Shown: positions 1-5,144 of the stretch, in pieces
Layout of the letters: each line of letters opens with the position of its first letter
Position numbering within the stretch: the first letter of the stretch is position 1
DNA from: Thermoanaerobaculia bacterium
GTDB taxonomy: Bacteria > Acidobacteriota > Thermoanaerobaculia > Gp7-AA8
Direction of reading: 5' to 3'
Length of the DNA stretch: 41,522 nt
Assembly: GCA_017883235.1 (NCBI GenBank)
Contig: JADGNY010000053.1
Coordinates: forward strand, 1 to 41,522
Made by a program: the position numbers and the translations under genes
Notes under the pieces: model-generated
Told to the model about the DNA's origin: nothing
The model's database searches: none
The model's input: only the letters and a program-made list of their open reading frames with translations

Positions 1-221
1 TTCCTGTTTCTTTCGTTCTTCGACAAGACAATTGAAACACGGGGCTTTTCGAGTCTCCACCTCTTTCTCACATCATTTCTTCGCTTGTTTCAGGACTAAG
101 CTCATGCCGGGGTAGAGGCAAGCGGACCCCGGATTCGCGTGTTCGTCTTTCTTCGCTAACACCCCCAGCCGCGGGTGGTACAGAACGCTGTGGAAAACAC
201 AGAGGGTCAGTGCATCCGGCG

Positions 222-276
222 GGTCAGGCCTTCTTTTTTTCTCCCCGCAACTGATTGATAAAACTGCTATTTGGCA
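222..276 (+). repeat. Diverged copy of leader repeat L (copy a)
   Basis: This stretch resembles the leader repeats that start near 1038, 2458 and 3338. It shares the order GGTCAG, CCTTC, a T-run, GCAAC, TGAT, AAACTG. It is the most diverged of the four copies and lies directly upstream of the PIN toxin gene, as the 1038 and 2458 copies lie upstream of antitoxin-like genes. Bases 1-221 show no gene I can support. Confidence 0.5.
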
Positions 277-277
277 A

Positions 278-307
278 TGGACATCGTGCGTGATGAAGCG
301 TTAGGCT
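278..307 (+). promoter_or_regulatory. Putative sigma-70 promoter of the PIN module
   Basis: TGGACA (278-283) and TAGGCT (302-307) are separated by 18 bp, close to the -35/-10 consensus. The GTG start of the PIN gene follows only 6 bp after the -10, and no Shine-Dalgarno sequence is visible. This suggests a leaderless transcript. Prediction from sequence only. Confidence 0.4.
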
Positions 308-313
308 ACGTCC

Positions 314-796
314 GTGAGGCCGAGGGTCTATCTTGAAACGACGATCATCAGCTACCTCGTGGGCTGGGTAAACCGTCATGATCTGTATGTAGCCGCGAAT
401 CAGGAGTTTACTCGCGACTGGTGGGCGCAGCGCCGGCATGACTTTGAGCTGTTCGCGTCGGCGGTTGTCGTCAGCGAAGCTCGCGACGGCGAACCGGAAC
501 GTGCGGCGGAGAGGTTGGCATTTCTGAGGGAGGTGAACCTTCTCGAGGTCAACGACGAAGCTGAGCAGCTCAAAGCGGAGCTTCTCAGAGGTGCGGCTCT
601 TCCCGCCAAAGCGGAGCTCGATGCACTTCACATCGCCGTGGCGACGGTTCATGGGTTGGACTACCTGTTGAGCTGGAACTGTCGACACATCGCGAATGCG
701 TTTACCCTCCCGAGGGTTTACGATATCTGCTGGCGGGCTGGCTACGAGCCGCCCTTTGTGTGTACGCCGCTCGAGCTGATGGAAGGGAAACAATGA
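314..796 (+). CDS. PIN-domain toxin (VapC-like), toxin-first module
   Basis: A 160-residue PIN-domain protein, expected to be a metal-dependent ribonuclease toxin. It opens with VYLETTIISYL, the first PIN strand with acidic Glu8. Candidate further metal ligands are Glu55 in VVSEA and Asp103 in LDALHIAVA, followed by the WNCRHI motif at 121-126, which is characteristic of this PIN subgroup. The start is GTG with no Shine-Dalgarno sequence. The stop overlaps the start of the small downstream gene in an ATGA arrangement, so the toxin precedes the antitoxin, the reverse of classic vapBC order. The family assignment is strong; the RNA target is unknown. Confidence 0.8.
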   Translation: MRPRVYLETTIISYLVGWVNRHDLYVAANQEFTRDWWAQRRHDFELFASAVVVSEARDGEPERAAERLAFLREVNLLEVNDEAEQLKAELLRGAALPAKAELDALHIAVATVHGLDYLLSWNCRHIANAFTLPRVYDICWRAGYEPPFVCTPLELMEGKQ

Positions 797-969
797 TGGA
801 AGATCCAATCGTTGAGGAAGTGCATAAGACACGCGAGCGGCTTCTCGCGGAGTACGGCGGCATGGACGGGCTGCGCCGAGAGTTTCGCGCGATCGAAGAT
901 GAGATGAGAGACAGGGTCGTTCGCCTTGAGCCGCGGCCGCCGGTCCGGACGAGGCGCAAGGGTTTGTAA
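793..969 (+). CDS. Small antitoxin-like protein paired with PIN toxin (copy 1)
   Basis: A 58-residue charged protein beginning MMEDPIVEEVHKTRERL; translation could start at either of two adjacent ATGs (793 or 796). The DPIVEEV...R..LLAEYG..D.....F pattern is typical of small proteins found beside this PIN subgroup, so it is most likely the cognate antitoxin. It overlaps the toxin gene by ATGA, implying translational coupling. Two near-identical paralogues, without a toxin gene, lie at 1209 and 2630. The antitoxin role is inferred from context and family resemblance. Confidence 0.7.
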   Translation: MMEDPIVEEVHKTRERLLAEYGGMDGLRREFRAIEDEMRDRVVRLEPRPPVRTRRKGL

Positions 970-1037
970 CGCAGGAGCGCACAAGGGTAAACGCAGGAGG
1001 GTTCAGACCTTCGTTTTCCGCCTAGTCGGAAACAGGA

Positions 1038-1180
1038 GGGTCAGACCTTCGTTTTTCGGCTACGCGCAACCTACTGATCAAACTGGTACTTGCGGGCGAT
1101 CACTTGGCACGCAGCGACAAGTGATCAGTTATTTGGTCGCACTGGTGTGATGGATGCGTGTGACGTGCTTCCGGGAACGC
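1038..1180 (+). repeat. Leader repeat L (copy b), with internal hairpin
   Basis: This segment is nearly identical to 2458-2600 and resembles 3338-3452. It contains a 9-bp inverted repeat, GATCACTTG (1098-1106) and CAAGTGATC (1118-1126), with an 11-nt loop. A shorter partial copy of its first 30 bases lies at about 1000-1030. The hairpin arms are less well kept in the other copies. It could be a regulatory leader or an operator for the antitoxin that follows. Confidence 0.7.
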
Positions 1181-1208
1181 CGTGCGCGCGACGTACGTTA
1201 ACGGAGCA

Positions 1209-1373
1209 ATGATCGAGGATCCCATCGTCGAGGAAGTACACCGGACCCGGAAACGTCTTCTCGCTGAGTACGGTGGCATGGATGGCCTGCTCCGAGAGTT
1301 CCGCGCGATCGAAGATGAGATGAGAGACAGGGTCGTTCGCTTGAAGCCTCGCCCGCCGATCCGGACGGCGTGA
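1209..1373 (+). CDS. Orphan antitoxin-like protein (copy 2)
   Basis: A 54-residue paralogue of the gene at 793, starting MIEDPIVEEVHRTRKRL and ending PRPPIRTA. It differs from copy 3 at only about five residues. ATG 1209 is chosen because the sequence before it is not conserved in copy 1, and a weak GGAG lies just upstream. No PIN gene precedes it; the space instead holds leader repeat L. It may be a decoy antitoxin or the relic of a second toxin-antitoxin module that lost its toxin. Confidence 0.6.
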   Translation: MIEDPIVEEVHRTRKRLLAEYGGMDGLLREFRAIEDEMRDRVVRLKPRPPIRTA

Positions 1374-1391
1374 GGGGGTAGGGCGGTGGGA

Positions 1392-1580
1392 GGAGAGCGG
1401 GCGTCCCGCCTGCTCCCGACGTGGCGTCTCGCCCGGCGGTGGTTTCTGAACGCGAAAAGGACGCGAACCTCGTAACGCGGGCTCGCCGGCGTCCGCGTTC
1501 TTGCTCGACAGTCCCGTGTCAATCTCGTCCCCACCGCCGGGCGAGACGCCCATCGGGAGCAGGCGAGACGCCCGCTCTCC
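1392..1580. repeat. Long palindromic element, family A (copy 1)
   Basis: A 189-bp imperfect palindrome with arms of about 50 bp. It opens GGAGAGCGGGCGTCCCGCC and closes with the near-complement ending GACGCCCGCTCTCC; the shared core is GCGTCTCGCC. Related copies lie at 2809, 24889 and 28073, and a variant at 4573. It starts 18 bp after the stop of antitoxin copy 2. Translations through it give spurious AGVSPAPDGR-type peptides, so reading frames crossing it are not genes. Confidence 0.8.
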
Positions 1581-1708
1581 GAGCGCGCGGGTCGTTCAGA
1601 CCGCCACTTCTCGCGATTCGACGGAGACTGTGCGCGGGGAGGGAAACAGAGCAGCGCGATCGCCGTGAGTTTATGATGGCGTCCTCACCAATCAACACGG
1701 AGGACACC

Positions 1709-2209
1709 ATGGCGGCATGCAGTGCGTGCGGTTCGACCATTCTGTTTGGCGGGAAAGCGAACGGCGATCTGCGGTTTTGCAATGCGAGGTGTCAGAGCAA
1801 GGGATCGCTGATCATTCTGGCCCGTCGGCTGCCGCCTGACCTGGTGAAGGAGCGGACGCGGTCCGTTTACCACGGTGCTTGTCCGAAGTGTCAGGGCCCG
1901 GGACCCGTTGATGTCCACGTCTCCTATCAGATCTGGTCGGCAGTCTTCTTGACGTCGTGGAAGAACACGCCTCGGGTTTCCTGCAGACATTGTGGCGTCA
2001 AGAGCCAGTTGGGCGACGCCGCCTTTTCTCTCGTCCTTGGCTGGTGGGGTATCCCCTGGGGCTTGCTCATCACACCGGTACAGATCACTCGGAACATCGT
2101 GGCGATGGTGAGGGGATCGTCCGCCGACGGTCCTTCGCCCAGTCTGGAGCGAATGATCGGGCTGGCGCTGGCCGCGGAGATGGTCAGGCAGGGCCAGGTT
2201 CAAGCATGA
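1709..2209 (+). CDS. Conserved zinc-ribbon protein with hydrophobic C-terminal half
   Basis: A 166-residue protein. ATG 1709 is preceded at proper spacing by a good Shine-Dalgarno sequence (GGAGG), which favours it over the upstream ATGs at 1673 and 1676. Three cysteine clusters are visible: CSAC near residue 4 with CNARC near 24, CPKC near 55, and CRHC near 83, suggesting two zinc ribbons. A glycine- and tryptophan-rich hydrophobic stretch (LVLGWWGIPWGLLITPVQI) around 100-120 could contact the membrane. I recall similar proteins as conserved hypotheticals in acidobacterial and planctomycete-type genomes; no function is known to me. It sits between the two copies of the leader-antitoxin-palindrome cassette. 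Confidence 0.75.
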   Translation: MAACSACGSTILFGGKANGDLRFCNARCQSKGSLIILARRLPPDLVKERTRSVYHGACPKCQGPGPVDVHVSYQIWSAVFLTSWKNTPRVSCRHCGVKSQLGDAAFSLVLGWWGIPWGLLITPVQITRNIVAMVRGSSADGPSPSLERMIGLALAAEMVRQGQVQA

Positions 2210-2307
2210 CTCGCTCGAGCGGGGGCAAATTGAGGGCGCAGGCACCAGACTCCCAGGCGGTTGGAACTCGTCATCCGGATGCAACATTGCGACACGGGGA
2301 TAATGCA

Positions 2308-2450
2308 CCTTCGTCCCCAGTTTGCGGCGTTGCGAGCAGGTGCTGACATACCTTCGTCCCCAGTTTGCGGCGTTGCGAGCACGTGCTGACACACCTCGTC
2401 CGCAGTTTGCGGCGTTGCGAGCAGGTGTTGACCACACGTTCGTCCCAGAA
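2308..2450 (+). repeat. 43-bp tandem repeat array (about 3.3 copies)
   Basis: Units begin at 2308, 2351 and 2394 with a 43-bp period, and a degenerate fourth begins near 2436. The unit contains CCAGTTTGCGGCGTTGCGAG. The array lies between the zinc-ribbon gene and leader repeat copy c. Both strands have open frames across it, but its repeat nature argues against coding. Nothing else is recognised in 2210-2307. Confidence 0.85.
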
Positions 2451-2457
2451 AGCGGAG

Positions 2458-2600
2458 AGGGCCAGACCTTCGTTTTTCTCCTACGCGCAACCTACTGATC
2501 AAACTGGTACTTGCGGGCGCTCATCTGGCGCGTAGCGACAAGTGATCAGTTATTTGATCGCACTGGTGTGATGGATGCCTGTGACGTGCTTCCGGGAACG
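2458..2600 (+). repeat. Leader repeat L (copy c)
   Basis: Close copy of 1038-1180, followed at the same distance by another antitoxin-like gene and another family A palindrome. Together 2458-2998 duplicates 1038-1580. The internal hairpin seen in copy b is degenerate here on its 5' arm. Confidence 0.75.
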
Positions 2601-2629
2601 CCGTGCGCGCGACGGACGTTCAAGGAACA

Positions 2630-2794
2630 ATGATCGAGGATCCCATCGTCGAGGAAGTACACCGGACCCGGAAACGTCTTCTCGCTGAGTACGGCCGCAT
2701 GGATGGCCTGCGCCGAGAGTTCCGCGCGATCGAAGATGAGATGAGAGACAGAGTCGTTCGCTTGGAGCCACGCCCGCTGATCCGGATGGCCTGA
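2630..2794 (+). CDS. Orphan antitoxin-like protein (copy 3)
   Basis: A 54-residue protein, MIEDPIVEEVHRTRKRL to PRPLIRMA, about 90% identical to copy 2 at 1209. It is preceded by leader repeat L and followed 14 bp after its stop by palindrome family A. No toxin gene is linked. Conservation of the reading frame among three copies, with only conservative changes, suggests the protein is or was recently under selection. Confidence 0.6.
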   Translation: MIEDPIVEEVHRTRKRLLAEYGRMDGLRREFRAIEDEMRDRVVRLEPRPLIRMA

Positions 2795-2808
2795 AGGGTA
2801 GGGCGGGG

Positions 2809-2998
2809 GGAGAGCGGGCGTCCCGCCTGCTCCCGACGTGGCGTCTCGCCCGGCGGTGGTTTCCGAACGCGAAGAGGACGCGAACATCGAAACACGGGGT
2901 CGCCGGCGTCAGCGTTTCTGCTCGGCAGTCCCGTGTCGATTTCGTCCCCACCGCCGGGCGAGGACGCCCGTCGGGAGCAGGCGAGACGCCCGCTCTCC
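2809..2998. repeat. Long palindromic element, family A (copy 2)
   Basis: A 190-bp near-copy of 1392-1580, including the non-palindromic centre, so these two were duplicated together with the flanking cassette rather than inserted independently. Arms and core are as in copy 1. Confidence 0.8.
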
Positions 2999-3055
2999 GA
3001 GCGCGCGTTTGAGGGTGGTCGTTCAGACCGTCACAACCACTGTGGACACGGTCGG

Positions 3056-3319
3056 TACCCCACTGGGACACGGTGCGTACCCCACTGGGGGACGGTGCGT
3101 ACCCCACTGGGGGCCGTTGACAACCCCACTGGGGGACGGTGCGTACCCCACTGGGGGCCGTTGACAACCCCACTGGGGGACGGTGCGTACCCCACTGGGA
3201 GACGGTGCGTACCCCACTGGGGGACGGTGTGTACCCCACTGGGAGACGGTGCGTACCCCACTGGGGGACGGTGTGTACCCCACTGGGACACGGTGCGTGC
3301 CCCACTGGGACACGTTGCG
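3056..3319 (+). repeat. 22-bp tandem repeat array, 12 units
   Basis: Twelve contiguous 22-bp units follow the pattern TACCCCACTGGGGGACGGTG plus CG. Each carries a palindrome CCCCA-C-TGGGG, shortened by one or two bases in some units. Variant units (GGGGCCGTTGAC, GGGAGACGG) alternate, suggesting expansion by unequal duplication of two-unit blocks. The 22-bp period is not a multiple of three, so it is not a protein repeat. Two helical turns per unit would place every palindrome on the same DNA face. Confidence 0.9.
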
Positions 3320-3337
3320 GGGCCAAACGGAGGGGGG

Positions 3338-3452
3338 GCCAGACCTTCGTTTTTCTCCTCCGCGTAACTTACTGACCACCCGGCTACTTGCGGTCGCTCA
3401 CCCGGCACGTCGCGACAAGTGATTAGTTATTGGGTCACCCTGGTGTGATGGT
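3338..3452 (+). repeat. Leader repeat L (copy d), without antitoxin
   Basis: Diverged copy of leader repeat L starting at the AGACCTTCG motif and ending at GGTGTGATGG. No antitoxin-like gene follows. Downstream, 3453-3648 holds loose, degenerate repeats rich in GCCTGCCGG but no gene I can support. Confidence 0.65.
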
Positions 3453-3648
3453 TCGAACTCCTCCTGGTAAGCCCGACACCTGCCGGCGCAGGCATCAGGC
3501 CTCCTGGGTCGGGCGCAGAGCCTGCCGGGGTGGGCGGAGAGCTTGCCCGGAGAGGCGTGGAGCCCGCTGTAGTGGCCCAATAGCCTGTCCGGCGAGGCGT
3601 GAATCGAATTCCGGGGCACTAAGATCAACCCGAGCTCAAAACGAAGCA

Positions 3649-3717
3649 CTCACGCGGAGGCGCGGAGAAAGACGTTCATCGCCGTTCTCCTCCGCGTCCT
3701 CCGCGCCTCCGCGTGAG
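3649..3717. repeat. Inverted repeat upstream of proC
   Basis: Perfect 19-bp arms, CTCACGCGGAGGCGCGGAG (3649-3667) and its complement (3699-3717), enclose 31 bp. It lies 50 bp before proC. It may be a terminator for upstream transcription or a dispersed genomic repeat. It lacks a T-run typical of intrinsic terminators. Confidence 0.8.
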
Positions 3718-3767
3718 CCCAAGTCTTTGATCCGGCGTCAATCTCCAGACCGACATAGACTCCCCCC

Positions 3768-4643
3768 ATGAAAACCATCGGATTCCTTGGCGCGGGGAAC
3801 ATGGCGGAGGCGCTCATTCGCGGGCTTCTGCGGGGACATTTCGAGGCGGGGCAGATCACAGCCTCCGGGCCGCGGCAGGAGCGGATGGCGGAGTTGCACG
3901 AGCGGTTCGGCATCAACGCTACGACGGACAATCGCCTGCCGGCGGCGGCGGACATCGTCGTCCTGTCGGTGAAGCCGCAGATTCTGAGGCGCGTGCTCGA
4001 AGAGGTGGGAGGGCTGATCCGGGCCGATTCGCTGGTCATCTCCATCGCCGCCGGGGTTCCGATCGCCGCCATTCAGGCGCGCCTGGCCGCCGGTGTCGCC
4101 ATCGTTCGGGCCATGCCCAACACCCCGGCACTTGTCGACGCGGCGGCGACCGCGATCGCGTCCGGGGAGCATGCAAAGGCCGCCGACCTGGAGGAGGCGA
4201 AGCGGATCTTCGATGCCATCGGCATCACCGTGATCCTCGAGGAATCGCAGCTCGATGCGGTGACCGGGCTGTCCGGATCGGGGCCGGCGTATGTCTTTCT
4301 GATCCTCGAGGCCCTCAGCGATGCCGGGGTCAAAGTCGGACTCTCGCGCCGCACGGCCCAGCTTCTCGCCGCCCAGACCCTTCTCGGTTCGGCGAAGATG
4401 CTCATCGAGACCAACGAACATCCGGGACGGCTCAAGGACATGGTCACCTCGCCCGGCGGTACCGCCATCACCGGTCTGCACACGCTGGAGGAAGGCGGAA
4501 TCCGTACCACGCTGATGAACGCCGTCGAAGCGGCGACCAAGCGCTCACGCGAGCTGGGGGAGGAGTTGGTAAGGAGCGCTGGCGTCTCGCCGGCTGGCTC
4601 GGCAGAGCCTGCCCTGAGCGAAGCCGAAGCGTCTCGCCGCTGA
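3768..4643 (+). CDS. proC: Pyrroline-5-carboxylate reductase
   Basis: Catalyses NAD(P)H-dependent reduction of pyrroline-5-carboxylate to proline, the last step of proline synthesis, in the cytoplasm. The Rossmann nucleotide-binding motif GFLGAGNMAEAL is at residues 5-16. VKPQ is near 66, MPNTPA near 112, and the family signature (SGSGPAY, then VTSPGGTAITGL) is at about 171 and 226. The protein is 291 residues, about 20 longer than usual. The extra tail from about residue 269 (AGVSPAGSAEPALSEAEASRR) is encoded by a palindromic element that supplies the stop codon. The native end was probably near GEELVRS. Confidence 0.95.
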   Translation: MKTIGFLGAGNMAEALIRGLLRGHFEAGQITASGPRQERMAELHERFGINATTDNRLPAAADIVVLSVKPQILRRVLEEVGGLIRADSLVISIAAGVPIAAIQARLAAGVAIVRAMPNTPALVDAAATAIASGEHAKAADLEEAKRIFDAIGITVILEESQLDAVTGLSGSGPAYVFLILEALSDAGVKVGLSRRTAQLLAAQTLLGSAKMLIETNEHPGRLKDMVTSPGGTAITGLHTLEEGGIRTTLMNAVEAATKRSRELGEELVRSAGVSPAGSAEPALSEAEASRR

Positions 4644-4723
4644 GGGTCACGAGCGAAGGTATGGAGGCTTGCCAGACCGGAGGCGAGACGCCTCCGGGCC
4701 AGCCGGCGAGACGCCAGCGCTCC
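4573..4723. repeat. Palindromic element, family A variant, overlapping the proC 3' end
   Basis: Starts GGAGCGCTGGCGTCTCGCC and ends with its near-complement GGCGAGACGCCAGCGCTCC, enclosing an imperfectly symmetric 110-bp centre. The core GCGTCTCGCC is shared with the elements at 1392, 2809, 24889 and 28073. The element begins before the proC stop codon, so it encodes the last 23 or so residues of ProC. Confidence 0.85.
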
Positions 4724-4766
4724 GGGCGCAAGCGCTTCTCGCGGCGCTTCGTCATCAAACGTTTTC

Positions 4767-4795
4767 TTGACATCGTCCGACCTCGCCCTCAAGAT
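4767..4795 (+). promoter_or_regulatory. Putative promoter of the sulfur assimilation operon
   Basis: A perfect -35 TTGACA (4767-4772) is followed after 17 bp by CAAGAT (4790-4795), which keeps the most conserved -10 positions. A start near 4802 would place the first base only about 5 nt before the ATG of the first cysteine leader peptide. This fits the lack of a Shine-Dalgarno sequence there. Confidence 0.5.
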
Positions 4796-4806
4796 GCCGA
4801 CTCGAC

Positions 4807-4887
4807 ATGATCTGCAATCCTCGTCCGATGTGTTGTCTTTGCGACGCGACTTCCGTCGCTGCATCCGGCGAGTTTGTGCACATGTAG
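4807..4887 (+). CDS. Cysteine-rich leader peptide 1 of the sulfur operon
   Basis: A 26-codon reading frame starting MICNPRPMCCLCDATSV and ending FVHM. It has four Cys codons, three of them clustered (TGT TGT CTT TGC, 4831-4842). About 18 nt beyond this cluster, bases 4860-4868 (TGCATCCGG) are perfectly complementary to 4920-4928 within the following terminator hairpin. A ribosome stalled at the Cys codons would leave this segment free to block the terminator. A ribosome reaching the stop would not. The arrangement is that of a ribosome-mediated attenuator sensing charged tRNA-Cys, ahead of cysteine-biosynthesis genes. Translation is probably leaderless. Confidence 0.6.
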   Translation: MICNPRPMCCLCDATSVAASGEFVHM

Positions 4888-4911
4888 AGCTACTCCAACC
4901 TCACAACGCAC

Positions 4912-4953
4912 AGCCCACCCCGGATGCAACCGGCGGTGGGCTTTTTCGTTTTT
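4912..4953 (+). terminator. Intrinsic terminator 1 (attenuator) of the sulfur operon
   Basis: Stem AGCCCACC (4912-4919) pairs with GGTGGGCT (4935-4942). It is extended by CCGG/CCGG around an ATGCAA loop with one bulged C. It is followed by TTTTT-CG-TTTTT. Bases 4920-4928 in the loop side also pair with 4860-4868 in leader peptide 1, giving a mutually exclusive antiterminator. Confidence 0.75.
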
Positions 4954-4983
4954 GGCCGCACCTTGGATGACATGAACGTGACG

Positions 4984-5061
4984 ATGACCTCTCTCCGGAT
5001 GACGAACTGTCCCTGCTGTCGTGACAGCCGATGGACATCGTCCGGCAATGGGAGCGGGTAG
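4984..5061 (+). CDS. Cysteine-rich leader peptide 2 of the sulfur operon
   Basis: A 25-codon frame, MTSLRMTNCPCCRDSRW then TSSGNGSG; an in-frame ATG at 4972 or 4999 could also start it. Cys codons lie at 5008, 5014 and 5017. Downstream of them, still inside the frame, CCGGCAATGGG (5042-5052) is complementary at 10 of 11 positions to CCCATCGCCGG (5110-5120) in the second terminator. The Cys codons also lie within a strong alternative hairpin spanning about 4995-5045, with GCTGTC-GT-GACAGC at its tip. This is the same logic as leader 1 in a second, tandem copy with unrelated sequence. Confidence 0.5.
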   Translation: MTSLRMTNCPCCRDSRWTSSGNGSG

Positions 5062-5106
5062 TCGTAGTCACACATCCACCCCCCACACAACAAAAAGCCA
5101 GAAAGG

Positions 5107-5144
5107 ATGCCCATCGCCGGAAACGGGGATGGGCATTTTCGTTT
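5107..5144 (+). terminator. Intrinsic terminator 2 (attenuator), just before sulfite reductase
   Basis: Stem ATGCCCATC (5107-5115) pairs with GATGGGCAT (5128-5136), extended by CCG/CGG around a GAAA tetraloop, followed by TTTTCGTTT. Its 5' half can instead pair with 5042-5052 in leader 2. The same bases hold a third tiny frame with a good Shine-Dalgarno sequence (AAAGG): 13 codons, MPIAGNGDGHFRL. Its TGA (5146-5148) overlaps the sulfite reductase ATG at 5145, which may couple translation. Confidence 0.65.

Noticed and set aside
1421-1708. N-terminal extension of the zinc-ribbon protein upstream of 1709
   Set aside because: The extension translates palindrome A, and a good Shine-Dalgarno sequence precedes ATG 1709.
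3056-3319. Possible CRISPR array
   Set aside because: Units are contiguous 22-bp repeats with no unique spacers, and no cas gene is present.
3440-3470. Possible tRNA T-loop (GGTTCGAACTCC)
   Set aside because: No cloverleaf, acceptor stem or anticodon arm can be built around it.
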